DNA of 64,000 nt from Rummeliibacillus pycnus_B. Lineage in GTDB: Bacteria > Bacillota > Bacilli > Bacillales_A > Planococcaceae. The notes beneath the pieces were generated by a model. That model was not told the origin of the DNA. It made no database searches and saw nothing but the letters and a program-made list of their open reading frames with translations. The position numbers were made by a program, and so were the translations under genes. The stretch covers positions 1-64,000 of the forward strand of contig NZ_JBCMNM010000048.1 in the NCBI RefSeq assembly GCF_050459865.1, read 5' to 3'. Shown here piece after piece: positions 34,969-44,299 of this stretch. Within the stretch, counting starts at the first letter, position 1. Each line of letters starts with the position of its first letter.

Positions 34969-35022
34969 TGATAGATGGTTAAAAGTTTCATTTCCAAATA
35001 ATATACGCGGAGGGATTCAAAT

Positions 35023-35937
35023 ATGGAAAAGGAGCTTCATCAGGCGATTGATGAAATTACTGAAATTGCGATAGGGTTTGGTTTGGATTTTTATCCAATG
35101 CGTTATGAGATTTGTCCAGCAGATATCATATATACATTTGGAGCATATGGCATGCCAACCCGTTTTTCTCATTGGAGCTTCGGCAAACAGTTCCATAAAA
35201 TGAAGCTACAATATGATTTGGGGTTGAGCCAAATTTACGAACTAGTGATTAACTCTAATCCATGTTATGCGTTTTTGCTTGATACAAACACGTTAACCCA
35301 AAATAAGTTAATCATTGCCCATGTATTAGCACATTGTGATTTTTTCAAAAACAACGTTCGCTTCACGAATACCAGAAGAGATATGGTAGAAAGTATGACA
35401 GCAACTGCAGAACGCATTGCTCATTATGAAATGCTCTATGGAAAGGAAGAAGTAGAACAATTTCTCGATGCAATTTTATCTATTCAAGAACATATTGATC
35501 CCTCAATCTTGCGTCCAAAGCTGTTAAAGAGCGATTATGATGAGGAAGATGAAGAAATCATTGCATCGAAATCACCATACGACGGTCTTTGGAGTTTGGA
35601 TGAACCAGAAAAAGAACAAAATACAATACGCTATAAAAAGAAAAAATTTCCGCCAAAACCTGAAAAGGATTTGTTACTATTCATCGAGATGTATAGTCGC
35701 GAGTTGGAAGAGTGGCAACGAGATATACTGACTATGATGCGAGAAGAAATGCTCTATTTTTGGCCACAATTAGAAACCAAAATTATGAATGAAGGCTGGG
35801 CTTCGTATCGCAAAGATGTTTTTTTAATCTCTTTAAACTTAATTAGTCCTTCTATGGATGTTCTAATGGATAAGAGTTCAAAAAAGCAATTGGAATTTAT
35901 TTTCCATTGCTTTTTTCGGTCTGTTGAGCACTTTTGA
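35023..35937 (+). pseudogene. spoVR: spoVR, truncated at the NEGWASY motif
   Basis: Residues 1-262 align with SpoVR throughout (FYPMRYEICPADIIYTFGAYGMPTRFSHWSFGK is its N-terminal core), up to MNEGWASY. Intact family members continue as WASYWH... for about 200 more residues (B. subtilis SpoVR is near 468 aa). Here the frame switches to an unrelated 42-residue tail (RKDVFLISLNLIS...) that reads straight through a terminator hairpin at 35880-35917 before stopping. The protein therefore lacks its C-terminal half and is probably non-functional or altered. Copies of the junction and tail occur at 39.2, 44.8 and 45.7 kb. Position after prkA and yhbH is as expected for spoVR. Confidence 0.85.
35879..35917. 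terminator. intrinsic terminator inside the spoVR tail ORF
   Basis: AAAAAAGCAAT-GG/CC-ATTGCTTTTTT lies within the reading frame of the truncated spoVR. The same hairpin follows the duplicated tails at 39.28 and 44.89 kb. Confidence 0.8.
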
Positions 35938-35942
35938 AACTG

Positions 35943-36431
35943 TTATTTCATTGATCTTGCGATTTCTAACATTCTTTCTTTCGATAATCTGGAACTACTC
36001 ATTTCCACATAAGTGCCGTCTTGGACCCATCTAAGTAAGCCACCAGTAATGGTATCTCCGTTTTTATCTACTTCACCACTTTCTTCCCATCCCTGAAAAT
36101 AACCCTTGTTTCCATTAATATCTACCTGTTGAGCATAGGGAAAATCGTCTTTGGTTAATGGAAAACCCAATCCCTGATTAATACCAACCATCAGCTTAGT
36201 ATCCTTACTATCCATATAATGTAGCGTGATAAAAGGGGATAGAGATGTTTTGGTATCTAAAGTCCAATCATTAGGAATATTTGTAGGTGTCAAAATGGTA
36301 AAGTTAACCTCTTTCTTTAATTCTGAGATAGTTTTGCTGTTGTGATTATACTTAATTGCTTTAGCGGAAATTATGTTCGGGTAACAATACAACGTGATTA
36401 GGATAACTAATAAACGAATAAGGAATGTCAA
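35943..36431 (-). CDS. secreted DUF4367-like protein
   Basis: A signal peptide (TFLIRLLVILITLYCYPNIISAKA) precedes a ~135-residue domain ending YVEMSSSRLSKERMLEIARSMK. This C-terminal pattern (short beta region, then a Ser-rich loop and ...IARS(M/L)) is typical of DUF4367, often found on the outside of anti-sigma or sensor proteins. GGAGGTAG followed 5-6 bases later by TTG at 36431 sets the start; the frame itself opens at 36482. Part of its 3' end is duplicated at 39.3-39.44 kb. Confidence 0.6.
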   Translation of the reverse strand: MTFLIRLLVILITLYCYPNIISAKAIKYNHNSKTISELKKEVNFTILTPTNIPNDWTLDTKTSLSPFITLHYMDSKDTKLMVGINQGLGFPLTKDDFPYAQQVDINGNKGYFQGWEESGEVDKNGDTITGGLLRWVQDGTYVEMSSSRLSKERMLEIARSMK

Positions 36432-36655
36432 TTTACTACCTCCAATCAATTGGAAACTCAGATAGTAGTATCCCCAAAGCAATCACTTCTTATTAAACCA
36501 TTCTTAGTAGTCCAAATCATATAGTTATGGAACAAAAAGGATTAAAAGGTATATTTATGATAACATTGAAGTAATATAATATATCGTTCATCCAAGAAGA
36601 ATTTAACTAACTTATTTAATTACACAGTAGATACAGCTGAATAAGGGGGAAGAAA

Positions 36656-37174
36656 ATGAGGAAGATAATTATTTTTTTGATTTCTATCCTATTCACAACG
36701 ATGATTGTAGGTTGCGAAAAATATGAAAAGAAGGAAAAGTGGCAAGTAAGCCCTACTTTTACATTACCAGTTACCTTTGGTGATGGTACAGAAGGCGAGT
36801 ATTTGTTAATTGGCAAAGAAGGAAAAGTTGGTTTTTTGATCGGTTCGGGTAAAAAAGGAAATCCAGTATCGTTACCTATAATTGCTAATAAAGCTAATAA
36901 GTATATGTGGCATTTTTGGGGAGATAAGGATACTATCAGTGGTGATTTTAAAGTAGTTGGAATTGACGAACAGGGAAAAAAGCATAAAGTATTGTTAGAA
37001 GGAAATTATAAAACATGGGGTTACTCTTCTCATGGTTCTGTTAGTCCTAACAATGGTGCAGATCACCATATCCCATCGGAAATGGTGTTCCCTACAAGTG
37101 GATTATGGAAATTAAAAATATATTTTAATGAAAAATTTTTTGATGAAATAGTTATAAACGTTAAAGAGAGCTAA
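36656..37174 (+). CDS. DUF4871-like lipoprotein
   Basis: A lipoprotein signal (IIIFLISILFTTMIVGC) has its lipobox Cys at about residue 20. The mature part carries SPTFTLP, LLIGKEGKVGFL, NKYMWHFWG and PSEMVFPTSGLWKLKIYF, the DUF4871 pattern with a small beta-sandwich. It should be anchored on the outer face of the membrane; the function is unknown. The start ATG is preceded by AAGGGGGAAG. It is a single-gene unit with a strong terminator. Confidence 0.75.
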   Translation: MRKIIIFLISILFTTMIVGCEKYEKKEKWQVSPTFTLPVTFGDGTEGEYLLIGKEGKVGFLIGSGKKGNPVSLPIIANKANKYMWHFWGDKDTISGDFKVVGIDEQGKKHKVLLEGNYKTWGYSSHGSVSPNNGADHHIPSEMVFPTSGLWKLKIYFNEKFFDEIVINVKES

Positions 37175-37197
37175 TTGAACTATCAGATACAAAATAC

Positions 37198-37242
37198 GGA
37201 AAACGGCATGGTTCTAAGAAGAATAGGACCATGCCGTTTTAT
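37198..37242. terminator. bidirectional intrinsic terminator
   Basis: AAACGGCATGGT/ACCATGCCGTTT, a 12-bp stem with a 15-nt loop and T-run, between convergent genes. Confidence 0.85.
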
Positions 37243-37278
37243 TTTAGCTACACTTCTTTAGTTTTTTAAATTCAAGTT

Positions 37279-38118
37279 TTATGTTTTGTTCTCTAGCCTT
37301 TCAGTTAAATCATTAAAGTCTTGCACTACTTCTTGCATTGATGATTTTTTAGCTAACGAAATCCCCTTTTGAATAGATTTAGAAGCTTCTTCAAATTTAT
37401 TTGCTTTAATTTGGGCATCTGCAAGGCAATACCAGTAAAACCAGGCATCCATTTCTGAAATTTTATCTTTATAAAACTTTTCGATTATCGGAAAGTATTT
37501 AGAATATAATTCTTCGTTATAGACCAACTTTTCACCATTCCATTTAAGTACATCCACTAAATAACTATCGCCAATATACATTTGCCAAATTGCAATACCA
37601 ACTTTTTGTTTCCCATTCACAAAATCCATTTTATGATAAGGAACATCAGCAATCTTTTTGAATGAGTTATCAACCCATTGATAAATTTCAAGTTCGCTTC
37701 CTGCTGCTGCACCAATTGTAACACCGAATAAGTAATCCTTTGTACCATCACCTGTAATATATGCCAAACCCGAAAAATCCAAATCTACTCCTTGGATTTT
37801 TGTTTCCAAAACTTTTCGCCAATCAGCATTGTCCTTTTTTAGCACTATTGATCCAAACTGGGAGGGAGATGGTTGATTTTTTGCTTTAATTTTAAATGTA
37901 AATATAATTTCTTTCTGTCCATCGTGGTCAAAGTCATAGAGTTGAATTGGCAGTGCGGAGGAAGGATTTTCAGGACTTATAAGCGACGCATTCGATGGCA
38001 TAAATCTGCTAACAATTTTCATTAAGTCTTCTTTCTGATTCTCGCTAGCGTGAACAAATATTGGACTAAAGCTAACTGCAAAGAGTAGCAATAATGTAGG
38101 TAACATTATTTTCTTCAT
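37279..38118 (-). CDS. secreted protein with FG-GAP-like acidic repeat
   Basis: Signal peptide MKKIMLPTLLLLFAVSFSPIFVHA. The mature protein has YDFDHDGQKEIIFTF, an FG-GAP/EF-hand-like calcium loop, and a second weaker one (ITGDGTKDYLFGV), as in VCBS-type beta-propeller fragments. The C-terminal ~75 residues are helical (AQIKANKFEEASKSIQKGISLAKK) and TPR-like. A related layout occurs in the protein at 60.2 kb. AAAGGAG fits ATG 38118 (TTG 38121 is adjacent). Likely extracellular; role unknown. Confidence 0.65.
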   Translation of the reverse strand: MKKIMLPTLLLLFAVSFSPIFVHASENQKEDLMKIVSRFMPSNASLISPENPSSALPIQLYDFDHDGQKEIIFTFKIKAKNQPSPSQFGSIVLKKDNADWRKVLETKIQGVDLDFSGLAYITGDGTKDYLFGVTIGAAAGSELEIYQWVDNSFKKIADVPYHKMDFVNGKQKVGIAIWQMYIGDSYLVDVLKWNGEKLVYNEELYSKYFPIIEKFYKDKISEMDAWFYWYCLADAQIKANKFEEASKSIQKGISLAKKSSMQEVVQDFNDLTERLENKT

Positions 38119-38492
38119 CAATATTTCTCCTTTTTACACCAAAATCAAACCGATACAATTAATTTAGGCTTAGTTTGTCCTATTCAGTTACAATAATTCC
38201 TTGTTCAACTATCATGCCCAGAATCTATGTCAGAGGTTCCTACGATTCATTTACCTTTTAAAAAAGATCTGATTAAAAGTGCACTAAATGATACGGACTT
38301 TATGGTCTAATAAGTTAAAAAAGTCAGCGATGCTTACTGTTTTTTATGCCACAGTGGGAACAAATAGTGCACTAAGATAGTTTTTTATATGTTCACTAAT
38401 GCTACAGTTTCGTTCACAAAGGAATATCCAATATCAATATTGAATAAACTAATCAAGTTTAAAATAATGCTATTGTAGGAGGCAATCGTAAA
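38119..38492. other. gene-free stretch with repeat-related debris
   Basis: It includes AGTCAGCGATGCTTACTG plus TTTTTT, and GGGAACAAATAGTGCACTAA, which resemble the sequences before the spoVR-tail repeats at 39.1 and 44.7 kb. No credible ORF was found. Confidence 0.4.
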
Positions 38493-39068
38493 TTGGAGAT
38501 GATATTTATCCGTCATGGTCAAGGAAAGCATACATTAAATATACCGAGTAGCCTACAAATATCAGATCCACCATTAACGACTAAAGGGGTGGAACAATCA
38601 AAATTATTAAGAGATCAGCTCCCTTTAACTGATAAGGATATTATAATTATAAGTCCTCTTAGAAGAACGTTGGAAACAGCATTAATTTGGAGTAATAATA
38701 TCGACTGCCGTAAGATTGTAAGTCCATTAGTATCTCCAAGAATTTTTCCAATTAATTCAGAAGGAAACACATTACCTTGTGACAGAATAATTAGTTTAGA
38801 AATAATTAAAAATGAATATCCAACTTATGAAATTGATAGTAGGGCTTCATTTAAATTATGGTCTGAAGGTATTAATATTTTGCCAGAAAAGAGTTTTATA
38901 AAAATAGCAAAAAAATTTATTACAGATTGCAAACAACTGCAAAAAGAAAAAATTTATATAGTATCACACGATGGTACAATTACTTCTTATCGTCAAATGA
39001 TTTCTGGTCAAACTCTTACCAGAAAAGATTTTCCGCAAGAAACAGGTTGGATTAAAATAAGTTGTTGA
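38493..39068 (+). CDS. histidine phosphatase family protein (phosphoglycerate-mutase fold)
   Basis: IFIRHGQGKHTLN is the RHG phospho-His motif, IISPLRRTLETALIW the second Arg motif, and VSHDGTIT the second catalytic His. An SHD replaces the more common SHG. At 191 aa it is a short branch-1 member. Substrate unknown. The start is TTG, 10 bases after AGGAGG; ATG 38499 is an alternative. Confidence 0.8.
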   Translation: MEMIFIRHGQGKHTLNIPSSLQISDPPLTTKGVEQSKLLRDQLPLTDKDIIIISPLRRTLETALIWSNNIDCRKIVSPLVSPRIFPINSEGNTLPCDRIISLEIIKNEYPTYEIDSRASFKLWSEGINILPEKSFIKIAKKFITDCKQLQKEKIYIVSHDGTITSYRQMISGQTLTRKDFPQETGWIKISC

Positions 39069-39149
39069 ACTAACAGGGTGTCTTAGTTAAATAACAGCTT
39101 ACAAATCAACTGTAGATTAGTTGGCTTTTTATTTCGCATACGGAACAAA

Positions 39150-39444
39150 TAGTCAAATAGGTCCCTAATCCATATAAAAAACATCTTTGCGAAAGGATGG
39201 CTGGGCTTCGTATCGCAAAGATGTTTTCTTAAATCTCTTTTTCATTAGAACTTCCATGTTGTTCTAATGAAAAAGGGGGCAAAAAAAGCAATGGAATTGG
39301 TTTTCCATTGCTTTTTTCAGTCTGGTAAGCACTTTTGAAAAAGTTATTTCATTGATCTTGCGAGTTCAAACATTTTTTCTTTCGATAATCTTGAACTATT
39401 CATTTCTACATAAGTGCCGTCTTGAATCCATCTATGTAAGCCAA
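39150..39444. repeat. duplicated spoVR tail and DUF4367 3' end, headed by a hairpin
   Basis: ACATCTTTGCGA (39181-39192) and TCGCAAAGATGT (39213-39224) form a 12-bp palindrome whose loop is the spoVR sequence GGATGGCTGGGCTTCGTA. From 39199 on, the sequence follows the spoVR tail, its terminator, and the 3' end of the adjacent minus-strand gene (GTTATTTCATTGATCTTGCG, ACATAAGTGCCGTCTTG) as at 35.79-36.03 kb, with decay. It is a second-hand copy, not a gene. Confidence 0.8.
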
Positions 39445-39473
39445 CATAAAAGAATAAGATAATAATAATAAAT

Positions 39474-39518
39474 TAAGACTGAGTTGATATATATCCAAAA
39501 ATCAACCCAGTCTTTTTA
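39474..39518 (+). terminator. intrinsic terminator
   Basis: AAGACTGAGTTGA pairs with TCAACCCAGTCTT (one mismatch), followed by TTTTTAT. Confidence 0.65.
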
Positions 39519-39603
39519 TTACCACATGTTTTGGTTTGTGAAGGGAATATATGTAAAAATGTAGAAAATAAGCAGAGATAAACTGCGAAGGGAGCATTGC
39601 GTA

Positions 39604-41046
39604 TTGAAGAAACAAACAGGTATTATTTTATCGGCATTTGCTTGTATTTCATTCCTGATAAGTGGTTGCGGAAAGACGGAAACAAGCGTAAATGAAAATG
39701 AGAAGATTCCAAGCTTTTCAATAAATAGTCATGACAAAGCAGAGTTTGTGCCAAAAAGTAAAGCTGCTGGTAGTGAAGCAAAATATAAAATTAGCTTGGA
39801 GATGGACAAGAAAGGAAAATTCAGGATTAATTCAACTACCCATATTAAAAATATATCGACTGATAATTGGAAAGAGCTAGTCTTTTATTTTATACCTAAT
39901 ATCTTTACGAAATCGAATTCTCCAGAATTAGCTACACCCTCTTATGTAAGTATCAAAAGTATTAAAGTTGATGGAAAGAAAACTGAATTTAGTTTAGAGA
40001 AGGATACCTTGAAAATAAAATTGAGTAATAAATTGCAGCCAAATGATGAAGTAATAGTTAACGTTCAATATGATTTCACTCTTCCAAAAAGAGGTTTACG
40101 ATTTACGGCAAATGAGAAAAATTTCTTTTTAGCGCAATGGTATCCAATGATTGCAACCTATAGAGAGCATAAGTGGAATAAGGAAGACTACAGAGTGAAA
40201 GGCGAAACGTACCACACAGCGTTTAGTGATTTTGAAATTCAGTACAAACTTTCAAATAATTTAACGATCATTTCATCAAGTGATAATGATACGTATCCAA
40301 GTGAACGATCAGGCGTATTAATCGGAAAAGACTTGAAGGAGTTTTATATTGCTTTATTAAAGGAACCCAATGTCATTGAAAAAAAGATAGGAGGTATTAA
40401 GATAAGAGTATTTGGCGTTGATAAACGGAAAGATTTACACAGTGACATTATGGAAGTAGCTAGTGATGCTCTTACTTATTTTCAAGATACAATAGGACCC
40501 TATCCACATAAACAATTAGATATTATATTGGACGAATTAGGAATGGAATACCCTGGCGTAGTAACGGCGAGTTCTATATATAGGAGTGCACCTGTGGACT
40601 CAGATATTCTAAAGAGTATGGTTGTACATGAAATTGCTCATCAATGGTTTTATGGTGTAATTAGTAACGATCCTTATCATGATGCTTGGTTAGATGAAGG
40701 GATAACGAGCTTTGCATCGAACTTGTTCTACGCACACTATCAGGGAAAAGAAATTTCTATGAATGAGGAGTTATTTAAAGACTTAACTTTGCCTGTCAAC
40801 CTTCCATTGGATGAGTACTCTCTTGGAGAACAAAGCAGTTATATCTATGGAAAATCTCAGATAGGGTTATGGAAGGTTTTTCAAGAAAATAAAGCAGAAC
40901 GGCAAGTGGAAAATTTTCTTAGAAAATACTATGAAAATTATAAATATAAGGAAGTTGATACGAATGAATTTATTAGATTTTTGAAAGATTATCTAAATTT
41001 AAATAATGATTCTTATTTTAATGGTTGGATTAAATTAGATAAGTGA
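39604..41046 (+). CDS. M1-family metallopeptidase lipoprotein
   Basis: A lipoprotein signal ends in LISGCG (lipobox). The ectodomain starts with the M1 beta-saddle and has the zinc motif VVHEIAHQWFYG followed by WLDEGITSF (HExxH-x18-E). The substrate-binding loop reads LGMEYPG where classic aminopeptidases have GAMEN. At 480 aa it lacks the large C-terminal helical domain of aminopeptidase N, like other short Bacillus M1 proteins. It would be anchored outside the membrane and process peptides. The start is TTG with GGGAG about 9 bases upstream. Confidence 0.85.
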   Translation: MKKQTGIILSAFACISFLISGCGKTETSVNENEKIPSFSINSHDKAEFVPKSKAAGSEAKYKISLEMDKKGKFRINSTTHIKNISTDNWKELVFYFIPNIFTKSNSPELATPSYVSIKSIKVDGKKTEFSLEKDTLKIKLSNKLQPNDEVIVNVQYDFTLPKRGLRFTANEKNFFLAQWYPMIATYREHKWNKEDYRVKGETYHTAFSDFEIQYKLSNNLTIISSSDNDTYPSERSGVLIGKDLKEFYIALLKEPNVIEKKIGGIKIRVFGVDKRKDLHSDIMEVASDALTYFQDTIGPYPHKQLDIILDELGMEYPGVVTASSIYRSAPVDSDILKSMVVHEIAHQWFYGVISNDPYHDAWLDEGITSFASNLFYAHYQGKEISMNEELFKDLTLPVNLPLDEYSLGEQSSYIYGKSQIGLWKVFQENKAERQVENFLRKYYENYKYKEVDTNEFIRFLKDYLNLNNDSYFNGWIKLDK

Positions 41047-41234
41047 TTAGTATCTGGGTGCTTAGTAAAAAGTCAGCTTTAGATTAGTTGGCTTTTTTAT
41101 TTGGGGTTAGTTTACTGCCCAATTATGACATCGTGGACTTATAAGAAAATTGTTCTATTAAGATTTATACAGTCATAATATGTAATAAAATTCCTAATGA
41201 TGGAGGGATTTGAATCAACAAAAAATCCTTTATT

Positions 41235-42140
41235 TTGTTGGTAATAGTATTTGCTTGTATAATTTCTGTTTCTTTATGGTTAAGTGGAAATAACAATGAT
41301 AAAACATTAGCTGAAAGTATGGAAGAAACTAAAATAGAAAAAAGCAAAATTGAAGAGCTAATGTCTCAAGTAAATGAAGAACTAATAAATAACGGGTATA
41401 AGGGAATAGGTTTAAGTTTTTCATATGATTTGCATATGATTACCGTACAGGTTCATGATAAGAAATTTTCAAATCGTAATGAAAAAAAGATTAAAACACT
41501 AATATATAACATAGCGAAAGAAATAAAGCTCGACAGTATAAAAATTCAATTTGAAACAATCGATCTTTACTCGAACTTAAATGGGGAAAACAAAAATAGT
41601 GAATTACCGAACGAGGTTGTCTTAAATATTTCCAAATTATTAGAAGACAAAGGATATAGATTTAGCTCAATTTCTTTTGATCCAAGAACCGCTAACCCAA
41701 ATATTGAAATCAAAATTGAAGGAACAGAAGATTATTATTATAACGTGAGAGATGAAATTCAAAAACTTGTATCTAATGCAACTTTTTTAAATAAAAAAAT
41801 GAACATTGAAGTGAGTGTAAAGAGAAGAAGCGAGAATGAAATAAAGAATGAAATAAGAGACCAGAATTGGCAACCGATTTTTAGTGCGATTAGAGAAGAG
41901 ACTGATAAAAAGTTTAAAGAATACAGAGGGTTTGCTTATTCTTTCCATCCGAAACCATTGCAAATTATTATAAAGACAAACTTACCTAAATCAAAATGGT
42001 ACTGGAATTCAAATAAGAAGATAGTTCAGATTGAAGACTACGTAAATGAAATAATAAAGATCAAAATGAAAGAGTTATCAGTGGAAGAAATACCATATGA
42101 AATTATTATAAGGAACAGAGATAATAAAAAAATAAATTAA
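41235..42140 (+). CDS. membrane-anchored/secreted hypothetical protein, ~301 aa
   Basis: An N-terminal hydrophobic segment (LLVIVFACIISVSLWLSG) is followed by a hydrophilic alpha/beta region with two or three repeats of the pattern I..L...L...GY.......SFD....I.I.V (around residues 40-75 and 125-160). No family is named. TTG 41235 is the first canonical start in frame but has no ribosome binding site. GGAGGG sits 6 bases before an in-frame ATC at 41214, which would give the more natural start INKKSFILLVIVF. An upstream TTG at 41210 is out of frame. Start therefore uncertain. Confidence 0.6.
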   Translation: MLVIVFACIISVSLWLSGNNNDKTLAESMEETKIEKSKIEELMSQVNEELINNGYKGIGLSFSYDLHMITVQVHDKKFSNRNEKKIKTLIYNIAKEIKLDSIKIQFETIDLYSNLNGENKNSELPNEVVLNISKLLEDKGYRFSSISFDPRTANPNIEIKIEGTEDYYYNVRDEIQKLVSNATFLNKKMNIEVSVKRRSENEIKNEIRDQNWQPIFSAIREETDKKFKEYRGFAYSFHPKPLQIIIKTNLPKSKWYWNSNKKIVQIEDYVNEIIKIKMKELSVEEIPYEIIIRNRDNKKIN

Positions 42141-42177
42141 AAAGGGTGCCAATCTAAAAAATTGGTGCTTTTTTTCT
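42140..42177 (+). terminator. intrinsic terminator
   Basis: GTGCCAAT/ATTGGTGC stem with TTTTTTT, starting at the stop codon of the previous gene. Confidence 0.75.
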
Positions 42178-42286
42178 TGAACTTTTGTACTAAAGAATAG
42201 GATTGTTCAAGGAGGAAATTAAAGGGTAGGTATTGAAGTAAAGTCATAAAAAATAATATTAGAAGAAAGAATAAAGGGAGGGGAAA

Positions 42287-42517
42287 ATGGGATTGTATTG
42301 GATAGGGCTTATTTTCTGGATATTGATTGGAACGTCAATTTTTTTATTTATATGGGGTATATGGAAACAATCTTGGAAGACATTATTAATTAGTGGAATT
42401 GCACTAATGCTACCTTCATTATATTTCTTAGGTGCAGAAAATTGGTTTAGAATACTTGCTTTTTTACCTATAATCCCTTTATTTCTTGCATATTGCACAA
42501 GAAATAAAACTTTATAA
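42287..42517 (+). CDS. small integral membrane protein, 76 aa
   Basis: Three hydrophobic segments (LYWIGLIFWILIGTSIFLFI, LLISGIALMLPSLYFLG and ILAFLPIIPLFLAY) leave little soluble sequence. GGGAGGGG precedes the ATG. No family is recognised. It may be co-transcribed with the next gene, 38 bases downstream. Confidence 0.65.
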   Translation: MGLYWIGLIFWILIGTSIFLFIWGIWKQSWKTLLISGIALMLPSLYFLGAENWFRILAFLPIIPLFLAYCTRNKTL

Positions 42518-42555
42518 TGATTAGAGTTTAATAAATTTTTTAATGGGGTGTAAAA

Positions 42556-42882
42556 ATGAATGATAACAAAGATAAATCTAATAGTGGATATACGATTTTT
42601 AAAACAACGGGAGTACGTCATGAATATCCTCATGTTGATTTAGTTAAACAACAAGTAACCTGTATTGTATTATACAAAGAGGAAACATATATGACGGCTA
42701 TTGTTGATTTAAAAAATGATACTGTACAAGTTCAAGGAGATGTTAATGGGTTAGGAGATCTAACCATCAGTGGAGAATCTTACATTGATATGTTCAAATG
42801 TCAGGCAAAGTTCTTTATAGATAACAATATTTCTAATCCAAAAAAGTATTATGATGAATTAATAAATAATCAATCTTCCTAA
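42556..42882 (+). CDS. hypothetical cytosolic protein, 108 aa
   Basis: There is no signal peptide or TM segment. The centre is beta-rich (CIVLYKEETYMTAIVDLKNDTVQVQGDVNGLG), followed by a helical tail. GGGGTG lies 7 bases before the ATG. No known family is recognised. It is probably in an operon with the small membrane protein upstream. Confidence 0.55.
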   Translation: MNDNKDKSNSGYTIFKTTGVRHEYPHVDLVKQQVTCIVLYKEETYMTAIVDLKNDTVQVQGDVNGLGDLTISGESYIDMFKCQAKFFIDNNISNPKKYYDELINNQSS

Positions 42883-43084
42883 ACTAACAGGTGCTTTAGT
42901 TGATGAAGACAATAATACGAGTTATAACTTTCAGATGATTAGGAGTCTAAATTAATATCAACATTAAATTTTAACAGAGCTATTTTTATATAAGGATAAC
43001 AGTCAACTGTAAATGGGTTGGCTTTTTATTTTTGAATTTGATATCAACAACCAAATCTGGTTATGACGGGCTAATATCAATTAT

Positions 43085-43222
43085 ATTGGGCAAACTACCT
43101 TAACAATTAAATTAGGTGGAAAAAACATGAAAAACAAGCAAATTAACTTTATTTTAACTTTATACGTTTTGGCTTTTGTTTTATTTCCAACAGGGATTCT
43201 GTTTACGGATACAGGTACAGCA
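43085..43222 (+). repeat. 5' gene module (leader, RBS, signal peptide) duplicated at 62.6 kb
   Basis: TTGGGCAAACTACCTTAAC, the AGGTGG ribosome site and the coding sequence for TLYVL...FVLFPTGILFT recur almost unchanged at 62611-62735 in front of an unrelated mature protein. Confidence 0.85.
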
Positions 43223-43522
43223 AAAAGTAAGGAAGTTAGATCTGGAGTAGAGCATACGGATTATTATGATGTACTATTATCGTTATTAGATCCTTATGCA
43301 AGGAAGGTAATTACCAAGGAGTATCCAGAACGCAGTTATGCACTTTGGGATGCGGAAATAATAGAAGTAAAACGACTTACTAGAGGATTTCCTCATTATA
43401 ATTTCATTGTGAAAGTGAAATATGATACTTATACAGGTGCTCTTAATCCACCTGAAGGCTATATCACAATAACTTTTCAAGTAACATTAGAAGGAGTTTC
43501 AGTAATAAAAATTCAAAAGTAA
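43127..43522 (+). CDS. secreted DUF3888 protein (paralog 1)
   Basis: A signal peptide (NFILTLYVLAFVLFPTGILF) is followed by a ~95-residue DUF3888 domain: YYDVLLSLLDPYARKVI, then VKRLTRGFPHYNFIVKVKYDTYTGALNPPEGYITITF. The family is confined to Bacillales, small and secreted, of unknown role. Paralogs lie at 45.2 and 61.0 kb. AGGTGG precedes the ATG. The 5' module is shared with the gene at 62.65 kb. Confidence 0.85.
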   Translation: MKNKQINFILTLYVLAFVLFPTGILFTDTGTAKSKEVRSGVEHTDYYDVLLSLLDPYARKVITKEYPERSYALWDAEIIEVKRLTRGFPHYNFIVKVKYDTYTGALNPPEGYITITFQVTLEGVSVIKIQK

Positions 43523-43637
43523 TCAAGAATCATTTTTTAAATTTTCATAAATGAACTAAGAGGAAGTTTACTTGAAGAAGGATAGTTGTAGTCAAGCTGG
43601 AGAAAATAATCCTAAAATTAATTTAGGAGCGATAAAA

Positions 43638-44186
43638 GTGAACAAAAGCATTCCACTTATCTTGTTCTTGTTAGTTATCTTTGGGGTGAAAATTGGTACA
43701 GTATCTGCTAATACAAAAGATTCTCCACCACCTTCTATTGAGGAAACGTTCTCTGAAGCGGGGTTTAAAACCGTTGAAGAGTCAGTTGAAGAGTTTGAAA
43801 ATTATTTTGAATGTGATGTAGAGTTACCCAGAATGACTCCTTCTATTTCTTTTACGCATAGATTTGGAAGATTTTATGAAGATAAGCAATATAATATGAA
43901 TCATTCCTTAGCTATCAGGTTTGTTAATAAAGATATTAGGGAAAATATTTATAAAATTGATATTCGTCCTTTAAAAAATAAAATTAATTTCAAAGATAAA
44001 TTGAACTTAAATGGCAAAGAATTTACACTTCAAGATGGTAGTAAAGCCATTTATTTTGAAAGTCACCAATTTAACTTTTTGGTTTTTGAGAAAAACGATT
44101 TGCAATATCTACTTGGAATTTATAGAAAGGTACCTAATACAGTAACACCTGAATCATTAGTTAAAATAGCTAATTCAATTAAATAA
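43638..44186 (+). CDS. secreted DUF4367-like protein, 182 aa
   Basis: With GTG 43638 (AGGAGCG 8 bases upstream) the product begins with a typical signal peptide, VNKSIPLILFLLVIFGVKIG. An upstream TTG at 43572 also has a ribosome site (AAGAGGAAG) and would add a 22-residue hydrophilic extension; secretion favours the shorter form. The mature part has LAIRFVNKD and LNLNGKEFTLQDGSKAIYFES and ends ESLVKIANSIK, similar to DUF4367 domains. It follows the DUF3888 gene by about 115 bases. Confidence 0.6.
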   Translation: MNKSIPLILFLLVIFGVKIGTVSANTKDSPPPSIEETFSEAGFKTVEESVEEFENYFECDVELPRMTPSISFTHRFGRFYEDKQYNMNHSLAIRFVNKDIRENIYKIDIRPLKNKINFKDKLNLNGKEFTLQDGSKAIYFESHQFNFLVFEKNDLQYLLGIYRKVPNTVTPESLVKIANSIK

Positions 44187-44299
44187 TCCACGGACAGTCT
44201 CCTCCTATCATGCTATTTACCCGTTAAGAATGCTAAGAACATATTTTGTTTTTTAATATCTCCACAGCTGCACATAATAAAGAAAAAGGAATGCTTATA

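Noticed and set aside
42259..42633. 124-codon antisense ORF
   Set aside because: Shadow of the small membrane protein and the following gene, which have proper ribosome sites.
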